Below, piece after piece: positions 39,514-47,700 of a DNA stretch of 47,700 nt (its first letter is position 1; each line of letters begins with the position of its first letter). Origin of the DNA: JAYFRC01 sp034926415 (lineage in GTDB: Bacteria; Bacillota; Clostridia; Oscillospirales; Oscillospiraceae); contig JAYFRC010000029.1 in NCBI GenBank assembly GCA_034926415.1, forward strand, positions 1 through 47,700, read 5' to 3'. A program made the position numbers and the translations under genes. Below the pieces are notes generated by a model. The model was not told the DNA's origin, made no database searches, and saw only the letters and a program-made list of their open reading frames with translations.

Positions 39514-40034
39514 ACTATCACCTCCTTCAATTGTAACCTCTTTGCTGATGTTACAGCAGCGGAAAACGGGATATTTCCGCGGCCAGATCTCCGTCCGCTC
39601 GCACCGCGGACAAAAATTTTATAAGGTCGTCCGTCGCCGGAAAACCTTATACCTGACCAGTTTGCTATGCCTTATACTATAAACTGTGACTTTCCGAAAA
39701 GCAACAGCGGAAAGTCCAAAATCCCACGATTAACAGCGTTTTCGCGGGATTTTTCAAAATATTTCGTTAAAATTTTAACCCCTGAGCGTCAATTTTTACC
39801 GATATCGTCAGCAATTTAACAACTTGTAGAAAAATTTCCCATTTTTTGGCTACTTTGTATAAATATTTTGTGCTTTCTCCGCTATCTTATGCTTTTTGAG
39901 CATTCTGAATATATCATTTGCGGCGATGGAAATATTATGCAAATCTACACTATATTCCGCATTTTGCAGCTTCTTTCAGTAATATTTCAGAAAAAAAGTA
40001 CCAAAACCAGCGTTATTCCCTCTGCTTTTAGTGC
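39514..40034 (-). promoter_or_regulatory. Non-coding region upstream of the ATP synthase operon
   Basis: No gene is supported in this 521-bp stretch. Near the operon are a perfect 8-bp inverted repeat TATAAGGT/ACCTTATA (39620-39627 with 39644-39651), hairpins GTCCGC/GCGGAC and GCGGAAA/TTTCCGC, and two copies of CCTTATAC (39645-39652 and 39670-39677). I could not fix a clear -35/-10 pair. A hairpin AAAATCCC/GGGATTTT lies at 39718-39753. The rest, to 40034, is AT-rich and featureless. Confidence 0.5.
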
Positions 40035-40070
40035 AAAAAAGCCGGCCGGAGGCTTTGCCTCCGGCCGGCT
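40035..40070 (-). terminator. Terminator after the antiporter-like gene
   Basis: A perfect 13-bp GC-rich stem GCCGGCCGGAGGC/GCCTCCGGCCGGC (40041-40053 with 40057-40069) is extended by an A-T pair. On the minus strand it is followed by six T. Confidence 0.9.
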
Positions 40071-40091
40071 AGGTATTTGCGTTTGCGCCGC

Positions 40092-41561
40092 TTATGCCGC
40101 GCCTATCATGTTGAGGAATGCGGGATAGATAAACTCTATGATGGCGGTATCGATAATGAATACGGGAACAAGGTAACGGACGGCCCATAACATATATCCG
40201 AATAAGGAAGGCATCTTGATGCCGTTTTCCTCGGCTATGGACTTGACCATGAAGTTCGGCGCGTTGCCGATGTAGGTATTCGCGCCCATGAAGACGGCGC
40301 CGCAGGAGATGGCTACCAACAGCAGTGCTGGCACCGTGCCGACGGTGGTGACAATGCCTGCCGTCGCGCCCTCGGCTCCGGCGGTGGTCAGGAACACGAG
40401 GTAAGTCGGGGTGTTATCGAGGAACGAGGACAGAGCGCCGGTGGCCCAGAAGAGCTGCCAGGGCTGGTTGAGTCCGAGCTCCGCGCCGTGAGCCTTCAGG
40501 AGAAGCAGTGCGGGTATCATCGTGATGAAGATACCGATGAACAGCACCGCGACCTCTTCGATAGCGGCCCAAGTGAAGTGGTTGTTGTCGCGGACTTCCT
40601 GCTTCGTCGTCTTGAACGAAAGCAGCGCGGCGACGAGAATAAGAACTATCTCGATGATGTTCGGGACAGACAGAGCAACATCGCCGTAAACATGGAGGCT
40701 GATGACCTCGCCGGCCGCGTTCTGAAACGCGGGCATAGCGGGCAGAACGCCGGACAGAATAACCGCGAATACGATAAGAAGCATAAAGATAATATTGTGC
40801 GAGCCGTGCAGCTTGGACTTGATGCCCTCTGCCTGATATGTAAGACCCGCGGCGATATCCTTCTTATAGGATCTGTTGTCCATGAAGAAGAATATTACGA
40901 GCATGATGATTACGTTGAAAATAAGTATCGGGGTCAGGTGAGCAAGCTCCCACTCGAACGGAACTCCGCGCATAAAGCCCATCAGCAGCGGGGGATCGCC
41001 GATAGGCGTCAGCGCGCCGCCCATGTTGGAGACGAGGAAGATAAAGAACACAACGACCTGAACGCTGTTTTTGCGCCAGCTGTTCGCGCGGATAAGCGGG
41101 CGGATCATAACCATTGACGCGCCGGTAGTGCCTATCCAGGAAGCCAATATCGTGCCTATGAGCAGCAGCTTCACGTTGGTGCCGGGCTTGCCCTGCAGAT
41201 CGCCCTCAAGGCAAATATTGCCGGCGACGCAGAACAGACCGAACAGCAGGACGATAAACGTAAGATAATCGCCAACGACGGACTCGAGCAGATGCTCCAG
41301 CATCGTGCCGCCGCCGTACATCACGGCGAAGGGGATGAGGAACAGCAGAGACCATCCGATAACGGCCCAATGGCGGTTCTTTTCCCACCACTCGCCATTG
41401 ACAAGTGGGCAGATCGCTATACACAGCAGCATGCCGACAAACGGAATTATCATCCATACGGGAAGGTTGGTTCCGATGTCCTCCTCAGCAGCCAGTGCAA
41501 GAGAGCTGCACGCCACTATCGTTATGACAGTCGCATACAGAGCCAGCAGTTTCTTTTTCAT
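40092..41561 (-). CDS. NhaD/CitMHS-type sodium:proton antiporter-like protein
   Basis: A 489-residue transporter with about twelve to thirteen hydrophobic helices, resembling the NhaD and arsenite/citrate (ion transporter) superfamily. Typical parts are WIGTTGASMVMIRPLIRAN, MGGALTPIGDPPLL and the late SSFLDNTPTYLVF and GANTYIGNAPN segments; repeated 'TPIGDPP' and 'DNTPTY' mark the two inverted halves. The start at ATG 41561 follows GAGGAG; residues 1-25 form a signal-like first helix. It lies upstream of the ATP synthase operon but has its own terminator. Ion and substrate are inferred from family only. Confidence 0.82.
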   Translation of the reverse strand: MKKKLLALYATVITIVACSSLALAAEEDIGTNLPVWMIIPFVGMLLCIAICPLVNGEWWEKNRHWAVIGWSLLFLIPFAVMYGGGTMLEHLLESVVGDYLTFIVLLFGLFCVAGNICLEGDLQGKPGTNVKLLLIGTILASWIGTTGASMVMIRPLIRANSWRKNSVQVVVFFIFLVSNMGGALTPIGDPPLLMGFMRGVPFEWELAHLTPILIFNVIIMLVIFFFMDNRSYKKDIAAGLTYQAEGIKSKLHGSHNIIFMLLIVFAVILSGVLPAMPAFQNAAGEVISLHVYGDVALSVPNIIEIVLILVAALLSFKTTKQEVRDNNHFTWAAIEEVAVLFIGIFITMIPALLLLKAHGAELGLNQPWQLFWATGALSSFLDNTPTYLVFLTTAGAEGATAGIVTTVGTVPALLLVAISCGAVFMGANTYIGNAPNFMVKSIAEENGIKMPSLFGYMLWAVRYLVPVFIIDTAIIEFIYPAFLNMIGAA

Positions 41562-41954
41562 GAACAAAATTACTCCTCTCAATGCCATACAAAATATGCT
41601 TTATTTATATCACACCCGCGCAGTCATTTCAACAAAATAAACAATTTTTCACGCCCAAAATTGTTTATTTTTAATCGTGCAAGTTTAATAATGATATCTT
41701 ACCGTTTCAAATCTTAATTATATTTTTAACAAGAGTAAAAATTTTTGTCGTTATTTTAACCGTTTACAGCTAAGAATCCCAATAAAATTATGTTGATTAT
41801 GTTGATTTTAGGGTGCAGCTTATTTTCGTGCAATCGGAAACACGCTGATTTTACCTGGCGCAAAATAAAAATTCAGGCGCAAAAAACAACGCGGAAAACG
41901 CCGCAAAAGTTCGTTTTCTGTGTTGCCGGCCACTCATATGCAGCGAACAAAAGT
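41562..41954 (-). promoter_or_regulatory. AT-rich region upstream of the antiporter-like gene
   Basis: No gene is supported. The main structure is a perfect 15-bp inverted repeat (41634-41648 with 41657-41671, loop TCACGCCC) lying 73 bp before the antiporter start, a candidate operator or attenuator. A tandem nine-base repeat TTATGTTGA x2 and two copies of GGCGCAAAA occur nearer the neighbouring gene. No clear promoter pair could be fixed. Confidence 0.5.
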
Positions 41955-42995
41955 TTATGAGACGAGGCAGCTCCCGGTTTCTGAGACCGAGGACACCACA
42001 ACGCAGGCGTTCGCGTCCGAATCAGGGCGGGCAGCGGAGTATGCCTCGCGCAGCTTCGCTTCGTCGCCGCCGGAGACGTACAGCCGCTCGACGCAATCGG
42101 GCAGGGTCTTGATGTCAAAACCCGCGGCGGCGTCGGAACCGTTTATAACATAATCCGACGGAACGGATATCGCAAGACGGACGTCGTACTGCTTAAGCGC
42201 AGCGCCGAGCTCGGTCAGAAAGGCGTTTATCGCCTCGGTCTTCGTCGCTGTCTCGCCGGTGAAATTAAGACGCTCCGTGCGGCCGTAGGTCGGGAAAAAG
42301 GAATTGTCGAGAATTATTTCGTTATAGCCGGCCTGCGCGCATTCGACGGCTATCGCGGTTATATACGACCTCGCATCGGCGCTGTACGGGCTTAGCCAGG
42401 CCTTTATTTTACCGTCGTACCAGACGTTGTTGTCCACATTTTTTATCGCGGCGGCGGTGTCATACTTTTCGTAGGCGTCGTCGCGGAAGCACGATATGCG
42501 CGCGGCGGCGTAAAGTCCGGAGGCTTTCATGGCCGCTATTTTATCGGCCGTGGACGTATCAGTCCCGGAGGCTCCGGCGGATATTGCGCCCGCCACGGAG
42601 GACGAATACGGCAGCTTACCGTCCTCGCCCATAACGGTATAGGCGAACGCCGTGTTCCCGGCGGAGGCAAGCGCGTCTCCGCCCGTGAGCGAGCTTACGG
42701 ACACGACGCGTATAACGGCGAGGGCGTTTGTCGGCTTCTGGATATCGACGACGAGGCCGGCGTTCGGATCCTCCTTCTCTTCGGTATCTCCGGATGCGGA
42801 GGAGGTGACGCCGCCCGAGTTGTTGTCAGGAAACTCAAAATGCGCCCCGTGTTCGTCAAACACGATATTGTCCTGAAAGCGCAGAAACAGCAGCGCGGCC
42901 GCGAGTATGGCTATAAGCACCACCGCGAGCGCGATCTTAAGTCCCAGTCTTTTTCCTTTGTAACTGCTATATCCTCTTGTGCCCCTGCCCGCCAT
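41955..42995 (-). CDS. Membrane-anchored putative glycoside hydrolase (DUF4015-like)
   Basis: A 346-residue protein with a short basic N-terminus, one transmembrane helix (about 18-39) and an extracytoplasmic body. After a Ser/Asp/Glu-rich spacer (about 58-78) the body resembles the DUF4015 (PF13200) putative glycoside hydrolase TIM barrel: AAARISCFRDDAYEKYD, NVWYDGKIKAWLSPYSA and IILDNSFFPTYG match the family's strand ends. The family has no proven activity that I know of, so no sugar target is named. It follows rpiB by about 55 bp on the same strand and could share a transcript. Confidence 0.72.
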   Translation of the reverse strand: MAGRGTRGYSSYKGKRLGLKIALAVVLIAILAAALLFLRFQDNIVFDEHGAHFEFPDNNSGGVTSSASGDTEEKEDPNAGLVVDIQKPTNALAVIRVVSVSSLTGGDALASAGNTAFAYTVMGEDGKLPYSSSVAGAISAGASGTDTSTADKIAAMKASGLYAAARISCFRDDAYEKYDTAAAIKNVDNNVWYDGKIKAWLSPYSADARSYITAIAVECAQAGYNEIILDNSFFPTYGRTERLNFTGETATKTEAINAFLTELGAALKQYDVRLAISVPSDYVINGSDAAAGFDIKTLPDCVERLYVSGGDEAKLREAYSAARPDSDANACVVVSSVSETGSCLVS

Positions 42996-43050
42996 GTCGT
43001 CCCCTCTTTCCTGAAAGAATAAAACGGCGTGTTGCTAATTGTGTCAATAA

Positions 43051-43494
43051 TTATCTATTTTCTTCCATTTTTGAGATTATGTCAATACGGCGCTGATGCC
43101 GGCCGCCCTCAAATTCGGTATTCAGAAACACCTCGACTATGCGCTCGGCCATATTTTTGTTTATCATGCCGCCGCCCATGGCAAGCATATTGGCGTCGTT
43201 GTGGCGGCGTGTCATCTCGGCGGAAAGCGGCTCTGAGCAGAGCGCGCAGCGTATGCCCTTTACTTTGTTCGCCGAGATTGAAATGCCGATGCCGGTCGTG
43301 CAGATAACGATCCCCCTGTCGCATTCACCGGCGGCGACAGCCTTCGCCGCGGCTTCGCCGAAAACGGGATAGTCGCAGCTTTCGGTCGAGTATGTGCCGA
43401 AATCCTTATATTCAATACCCTTGCTTTCAATGTATTTTATGACGTCCTGCTTGAGAGCAAAGCCGCCGTGGTCGGAACCGAGAGCGATTTTCAT
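43051..43494 (-). CDS. rpiB: Ribose-5-phosphate isomerase B
   Basis: Interconverts ribose-5-phosphate and ribulose-5-phosphate. The 147 residues start MKIALGSDHGG and have the catalytic cysteine C65 in VICTTGIG and histidine H98 in RRHNDANML. The usual glycine after the cysteine is threonine here (CTTG for CGTG), a small departure near the active site. GGAGAA precedes the ATG. The 252 bp upstream are a chain of hairpins instead of a plain promoter. Confidence 0.93.
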   Translation of the reverse strand: MKIALGSDHGGFALKQDVIKYIESKGIEYKDFGTYSTESCDYPVFGEAAAKAVAAGECDRGIVICTTGIGISISANKVKGIRCALCSEPLSAEMTRRHNDANMLAMGGGMINKNMAERIVEVFLNTEFEGGRHQRRIDIISKMEENR

Positions 43495-43746
43495 GGCAAA
43501 TTCTCCTTCTTAAAAACGCAAATTTTTATCGCTGCGCGGCGCTTTTGCGCCGCCGCAAGTGCGGCATACGAGCGTTTTGCCGAAAGCAAAACCCTGAAAT
43601 CTACCGGATTCACTCCGGACGATTTGATTTGAATCAAAGGGCTACCGCGCGATAAATATCGCGCGGGAAAAAGCCGCCTTTCAGCTTTCGTCCAGACTTC
43701 GGCAGGCCGCAGCCATTCGCCTTAAAAGCCTCCGGCTTTTAAGGCG
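43495..43746 (-). repeat. Chain of hairpins between the PHP gene and rpiB
   Basis: At least five strong inverted repeats fill this untranslated region: CGCCTTAAAAGCC/GGCTTTTAAGGCG (43718-43746, 13 bp, touching the PHP stop codon), CCGCGCGATA/TATCGCGCGG (43645-43666), TTTGATT/AATCAAA (43623-43638), CCGGA/TCCGG with loop GTGAA on the minus strand, and GTTTTGC/GCAAAAC. Read on the minus strand, 43521-43640 shares order, spacing and loops with the repeat at truB. No good T-run follows any stem. Confidence 0.75.
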
Positions 43747-44553
43747 TCAAAGCTTATGAAATACCGGCTTCATCTTTTCAAACGTCGCAAAATATTCAAA
43801 CCCGCAGTTGCGGAGCAGTTCCGCGTTCTCCCTGAATTTGCAGCCTATATACCTGGGCGAATGCGAGTCGCTGCCCATCGTTATTATCTCTCCGCCAAGC
43901 GCGCGATACTGCCGAAGCAGATTATCGTACGGAAGCGGCGAGTTTCCGCGGTTGGTGTTGAGTTCTATGCCTATCCCTTTCGGGATTATCTCGTCGAAAA
44001 CGGCTTTGCATTTGTCCTCGAACCCGTCGAACGTCATGTGCATGCCGAGGTCCTCGTTCATGTAGCGCAGCGGGAGCGTCATATGCCCCAGTACACTGAA
44101 TTTCCCCCATTTCGCCGTTTCCAGCATTTCATCGAGATAGGCGTCTATGCATTCGCGGCAGTAATTTTCGTCTCTGCTGTCGAAAACGCAGAAATCCTTC
44201 CTGCCGTATTTTTTCGCGGCGTTGTGCACCGAGCCGATAATGAAATCGAGCTGCGGAGCATCAGCGAAGAATTTTTCCGCACGCTCAAAATCCTCGGCCG
44301 CCTGGCCGAGCTCCACGCCGAGCTTTATCCCGACGCGGCCGCCGCACTCTTTCAGCGCGGCCGCATACTGCCCTTTCGCAGGAGACCAGTCGTGCTCAAA
44401 TATCTGCTCTCCCTGCCAGTCTATCACGTCGAGATGGTCTGTGAAACATATCTCGTCCATGCCTTTTTCCGCCGCCGCGAGCGCCATTTCCGTCATGGTA
44501 TTGTTACCGTCCGGCGAGCAGGTCGAATGTGTGTGGAAATCAGCGAGGTACAT
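43747..44553 (-). CDS. PHP-domain phosphoesterase (histidinol-phosphatase family)
   Basis: A 268-residue metal-dependent phosphatase of the PHP family. The metal ligands are in DFHTHSTCSPDG near the start, ITFTDH-like ICFTDHLD at about 35-42, and later SVH, LGH and GSDSHSP segments. The family includes HisK/HisJ-type histidinol phosphatases, but no his genes are in the window, so the substrate is open. It follows dnaJ by 4 bp and is probably co-transcribed with the heat-shock genes. The start is ATG 44553. Confidence 0.85.
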   Translation of the reverse strand: MYLADFHTHSTCSPDGNNTMTEMALAAAEKGMDEICFTDHLDVIDWQGEQIFEHDWSPAKGQYAAALKECGGRVGIKLGVELGQAAEDFERAEKFFADAPQLDFIIGSVHNAAKKYGRKDFCVFDSRDENYCRECIDAYLDEMLETAKWGKFSVLGHMTLPLRYMNEDLGMHMTFDGFEDKCKAVFDEIIPKGIGIELNTNRGNSPLPYDNLLRQYRALGGEIITMGSDSHSPRYIGCKFRENAELLRNCGFEYFATFEKMKPVFHKL

Positions 44554-44557
44554 GGGC

Positions 44558-45721
44558 TCAGTCCTTCTTTTTCGCGTTCTTGCCGAACTTCCGGAAGAAG
44601 CTCTTGCTCTCCGCGTAATTGTTCTCGCCGAGGCTTTCGCCCAGCTTTTTGAGCAGCTCGCGCTGTTCCGCGTTCAGGTTCTTCGGCGTTTCGACAAAGA
44701 CGGTTACGTACTGGTCGCCGCGGCCTTTGCCTCCGAGGTTAGGTATGCCCTTTCCGCGAAGCCTGAACGTCGTCCCGCTCTGCGTTCCCTCGGGTATGTC
44801 GTATTTGACCTTACCGTCAATAGTCGGTATCTCCATCTCCGCGCCGAGCGCCGCCTGCGCAAATGTTATTGGCGCTTCGCACAGCACGGAATTGCCCTCG
44901 CGTCTGAATATCTCATGAGGCCTGACGGTCACGGTTATATGCAGGTCGCCCGCACCACCGCCGTTCGTTCCGGCGTGCCCCTGACCGCGAAGGGATATGG
45001 TCTGGCCGTTGTCGATGCCGACCGGGATATCGGCCTTTATCGTGCGCGCCCGGCGCTCCATGCCGATGCCATGGCACTTCGGGCAGGGCTGATGTATTAT
45101 CTTGCCCTTGCCTCCGCATTTGGGGCAGACGCCCGTTGTAGCGAAAACGCCCATCGGCGTCTGGCGTCGCTGCTGCACCGTTCCGCTGCCGTGGCACTCA
45201 GGACAGACTTCCGCCGTCGTTCCGGCGGCGCAGCCCGTGCCGTGGCACTCGGAGCATTCCTCGTTCCGGCTGACCGTAACCTCTTTCTCGCAGCCGAAGG
45301 CCGCTTCCTCAAAGCTGACGGACACGGACGTACGTATGGTATCGCCGCGGCGGGGGCCGTTGCGCGGAGCACGCGTGCCGCCGCCGAAAAAGCTTCCGAA
45401 TATGTCGCCGAGGTCGCCGAAATCAAAGTCGCCGAAACCTCCCGCTCCGCCGAAGCCGCAGCCGAAACCTCCGCCCGCGCCGAAGTTGGGATCCACCCCC
45501 GCGTGGCCATACTGGTCGTAGCGCGCCTTTTTATCGGCGTCCGAGAGAACCTCGTACGCCTCGTTTATCTCCTTGAACCGCTTTTCGCACTCCTTGTCGC
45601 CGGGGTGCAGGTCGGGATGGTTTTCCTTGGCCGTTTTGCGGTATGCTTTTGTTATATCGCTCTCGGACGCGTTCTTTTCAACGCCGAGCACCTCGTAGAA
45701 ATCGCGTTTCTGTTCTGCCAT
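44558..45721 (-). CDS. dnaJ: Chaperone protein DnaJ
   Basis: Delivers unfolded proteins to DnaK and stimulates its ATPase. The 387 residues show the J domain (about 1-70) with the HPD tripeptide in ENHPDL, a Gly/Phe-rich region (about 78-115), the four CxxCxGxG zinc motifs (CSECHGTG, CPECHGSG, CPKCGGKG, CPKCHGIG; about 150-215) and the C-terminal substrate domains. Length and order are normal. Only a weak ribosome binding site (GGTGA) precedes the ATG, and two hairpins lie between it and dnaK. Confidence 0.97.
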   Translation of the reverse strand: MAEQKRDFYEVLGVEKNASESDITKAYRKTAKENHPDLHPGDKECEKRFKEINEAYEVLSDADKKARYDQYGHAGVDPNFGAGGGFGCGFGGAGGFGDFDFGDLGDIFGSFFGGGTRAPRNGPRRGDTIRTSVSVSFEEAAFGCEKEVTVSRNEECSECHGTGCAAGTTAEVCPECHGSGTVQQRRQTPMGVFATTGVCPKCGGKGKIIHQPCPKCHGIGMERRARTIKADIPVGIDNGQTISLRGQGHAGTNGGGAGDLHITVTVRPHEIFRREGNSVLCEAPITFAQAALGAEMEIPTIDGKVKYDIPEGTQSGTTFRLRGKGIPNLGGKGRGDQYVTVFVETPKNLNAEQRELLKKLGESLGENNYAESKSFFRKFGKNAKKKD

Positions 45722-45748
45722 TCGTCACCGCAAAGGCCGCTTCGCTCA

Positions 45749-45865
45749 AAACGGCATTTATCGCCGTTTGCCGCCGCCGCCTTGCTCCTCCTCTCCATTC
45801 CGAACCCGCTGCGGGCCGGAAATATACAGGGTTTTGCGGAGCCGTCGCAAAAAACGGCTCCGCAA
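45749..45865 (-). promoter_or_regulatory. Hairpins between dnaK and dnaJ
   Basis: A perfect 12-bp stem TTGCGGAGCCGT/ACGGCTCCGCAA (45834-45865) lies just past the dnaK stop, and AAACGGC/GCCGTTT (45749-45769) just before the dnaJ ribosome binding site. The larger one lacks a T-run, so it is more likely an attenuator or processing site than a full terminator. Confidence 0.5.
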
Positions 45866-45875
45866 TGATTATTAT

Positions 45876-47699
45876 TTACTTGTTCTCGCCGTTCTTCTTG
45901 TCATCGTCGTCGACGACTTTATAATCGGCGTCGTAGTACTGCTGTCCGCTCTGAGCGCCGCCCTGTGCGCCCGCGTCGGGTCCTCCGGGGCCGGCCTGAG
46001 GTCCGCCCTGTGCCGCGCCGGGGTTCTGCTGGTATATCTTCTCGGACACGGCGTAGACCGCCTGAGTCAGCTCCTCGGTAGCAGACTTGATGGCCGCGAT
46101 GTCGCTGCCTTTCATGGTCTCGCGCAGCTTGTCGATGCCGGCCTGGATCTTGGTCTTGTCCTCGGGACCGACCTTGTCGCCGAGCTCGCTCATGGTCTTT
46201 TCGCTCTGGTAGATCATCTGGTCGGCCTGATTGCGGACGTCCGCGCTCTCCTTGATCTTCGCGTCCTCGGCGGCATACTGCTCGGCGTCCTTGACAGCCT
46301 TTTCAATATCGCTCTTGGACATGTTGGAAGAGGAGGTAATGGTGATGTGCTGCTCGCGGTTCGTTCCGAGATCCTTGGCGGAGACGTTGACGAGGCCGTT
46401 GGCGTCTATATCGAACGTGACCTCGATCTGCGGCACGCCGCGGCGCGCCGGAGCGATGCCGTCCAGATGGAAGCGGCCGAGAGACTTGTTCGCGGCGGCC
46501 ATCTGACGCTCGCCCTGAAGGACGTTGACCTCGACCGTCGTCTGATTATCTGCGGCGGTGGAGAATATCTGGCTCTTCTTGGTGGGGATGGTGGTATTGC
46601 GGTCGATCAGCTTTGTGAACACGCCTCCCATGGTCTCGATGCCGAGGGACAGCGGAGTGACGTCCAGAAGCAGAAGGCCCTTGACGTCGCCGGTCATGAC
46701 GCCAGCCTGGATAGCGGCGCCCATCGCGACGCACTCGTCGGGGTTGATGCCCTTGAAGGGCTCGTTGCCGGTGAACTTCTTGACGGCGTCCTGCACGGCG
46801 GGGATACGGCTCGAGCCGCCGACCATAAGAACTTTCGCAAGCTCGGAGGGCTTGAGGCCGGAATCGCTCATCGCCTGATTGACAGGGCCCATCGTTGCGT
46901 CGACAAGATGGGCGGTCAGCTCGTTGAACTTGGCTCTGCTGAGAGTCACGTCAAGGTGCTTCGGGCCGGTCGCGTCGGCGGTGATGTAGGGCAGGTTGAT
47001 ATTGGTCGAGGTCGTGGCGGAAAGCTCTATCTTGGCCGTCTCCGCCGCTTCCTTAAGTCGCTGCATGGCTACCTTGTCGCTTGTCAGGTCAATGCCGTTT
47101 TCGCGCTTGAACTCGCTGGCGAGATATTTCATGACGCACTCGTCGAAATCGTCGCCGCCGAGACGGTTGTTGCCCGCAGTCGCGAGAACTTCGATAACGC
47201 CATCGCCAATCTCTAGGATGGACACGTCGAAGGTCCCGCCGCCAAGGTCGAATACCATGATCTTCTGATCGGATTCTTTATCTATTCCGTAGGCCAGAGC
47301 AGCCGCGGTCGGCTCGTTGACGATACGCTTGACGTCGAGTCCTGCGATCTTGCCGGCATCCTTGGTTGCCTGGCGCTGTGAGTCGGTGAAATACGCGGGG
47401 ACGGTGATGACCGCCTCGGTCACGGTCTGGCCGAGATAGGCCTCGGCGTCGCTCTTTAGCTTCTGGAGCACCATCGCGGAAATCTCCTGCGGGGTGTAGG
47501 CCTTGCCGTCGATGTTGATGCGGCGGTCTGATCCCATGTCGCGCTTGATTGAGGAAATAGTGCGGTCGGGGTTGGTTATTGCCTGGCGCTTCGCGACCTG
47601 GCCGACCATGCGCTCGCCGGTCTTTGAAAATGCGACGACGGACGGGGTGGTGCGGCTACCTTCGGTGTTGGGAATAACGACAGCCTCGCCGCCTTCCAT
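45876..47699 (-). CDS. dnaK: Molecular chaperone DnaK (5' end beyond window)
   Basis: The heat-shock ATPase that binds unfolded segments. At least 607 residues are visible. The open frame begins with MEGGEAVVIPN, which in full DnaK proteins follows about 18 residues (GIDLGTTNS region), so the true start lies beyond the window's right edge. Clear parts are EPTAAALAYG, VFDLGGGTFDVSIL, VLMVGGSSRIPAV and the substrate domain with VKGLLLLDVTPLSLGIETMGG (key residues LLDVTPLSLG), then the Gly/Ala/Gln/Pro-rich tail. grpE and hrcA would be expected further upstream. Confidence 0.97.
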   Translation of the reverse strand: MEGGEAVVIPNTEGSRTTPSVVAFSKTGERMVGQVAKRQAITNPDRTISSIKRDMGSDRRINIDGKAYTPQEISAMVLQKLKSDAEAYLGQTVTEAVITVPAYFTDSQRQATKDAGKIAGLDVKRIVNEPTAAALAYGIDKESDQKIMVFDLGGGTFDVSILEIGDGVIEVLATAGNNRLGGDDFDECVMKYLASEFKRENGIDLTSDKVAMQRLKEAAETAKIELSATTSTNINLPYITADATGPKHLDVTLSRAKFNELTAHLVDATMGPVNQAMSDSGLKPSELAKVLMVGGSSRIPAVQDAVKKFTGNEPFKGINPDECVAMGAAIQAGVMTGDVKGLLLLDVTPLSLGIETMGGVFTKLIDRNTTIPTKKSQIFSTAADNQTTVEVNVLQGERQMAAANKSLGRFHLDGIAPARRGVPQIEVTFDIDANGLVNVSAKDLGTNREQHITITSSSNMSKSDIEKAVKDAEQYAAEDAKIKESADVRNQADQMIYQSEKTMSELGDKVGPEDKTKIQAGIDKLRETMKGSDIAAIKSATEELTQAVYAVSEKIYQQNPGAAQGGPQAGPGGPDAGAQGGAQSGQQYYDADYKVVDDDDKKNGENK

Positions 47700-47700
47700 G

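Noticed and set aside
39868..40128. 86-codon plus-strand open frame in the gap after the antiporter-like gene
   Set aside because: It crosses the antiporter terminator and the end of the antiporter gene and lacks a ribosome binding site.
43495..43746. CRISPR array
   Set aside because: The hairpins differ in sequence and spacing; there are no identical direct repeats with unique spacers.
45768..47216. Long plus-strand open frame opposite dnaK and dnaJ
   Set aside because: It lies wholly antisense to two clearly recognised chaperone genes, has no family signature, and arises from G/C-rich third codon positions.

Overview
This window reads as chromosomal DNA from a G+C-rich, endospore-forming Firmicute of the class Clostridia (Oscillospirales-like). 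The evidence is spoIIE, the rimP-nusA-rnpM-ylxQ-infB-rbfA-nrnA-truB-ribF block, the rpsF-ssb-rpsR order with zinc-type S18, a QueT transporter, an iscS-iscU-nadA cluster and AGGAGG-type ribosome binding sites. I cannot name a genus. There are no rRNA, tRNA, CRISPR, phage or insertion-sequence genes. Most of the window is housekeeping.

Layout. 1-5553: a GNAT gene, then a four-gene minus-strand operon (hydroxyacid dehydrogenase, UPF0280/ApbE-like protein, ferredoxin-6-hydroxynicotinate-reductase-like protein, AA_synth/DUF1185 protein) facing a divergent LysR regulator. This looks like an uncharacterised, LysR-controlled catabolic cassette and is the best candidate for new biochemistry. 5704-9256: ileS and a Pat-type acetyltransferase. 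9377-17805: the translation/transcription-factor operon from rimP to ribF, with a terminator-like attenuator in its leader. Between nrnA and truB, a 105-bp segment holding the truB ribosome binding site and first 20 codons is duplicated around a hairpin-rich repeat. 17872-20386: spoIIE and a small membrane protein. 20426-24094: an alanine/glycine-type symporter, dusB, and an unusual ECF-sigma-like protein fused to a membrane segment and an extracytoplasmic domain.

24217-29610: nadA-iscU-iscS (iron-sulfur assembly with an iron-sulfur enzyme of NAD synthesis), rpsR-ssb-rpsF, galU and queT. 29877-31592: a PutP-type sodium symporter behind a leader that looks like a terminator/antiterminator switch. 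31670-33076: dCMP deaminase and a multi-pass membrane protein. 33214-39513: the complete F1Fo ATP synthase operon (atpBEFHAGDC) with a c subunit whose ion-site residues are intermediate between sodium and proton types. 40092-43494: a sodium/proton-antiporter-like protein, a membrane-anchored DUF4015 glycoside-hydrolase-like protein and rpiB. 43495-43746: an untranslated chain of hairpins, part of which matches the repeat at truB. 43747-47700: a PHP-family phosphatase, dnaJ and the 3' part of dnaK (cut by the window end).

Several transporters here (AGCS, PutP, NhaD-like) belong to sodium-coupled families, which makes the ATP synthase ion specificity worth testing. Promoters with good -35/-10 spacing can be read upstream of lysR, ileS, rimP, dusB, iscS, rpsF and putP. 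Start codons were moved from the longest open frame to the best ribosome binding site in many genes; the reason is given in each entry.
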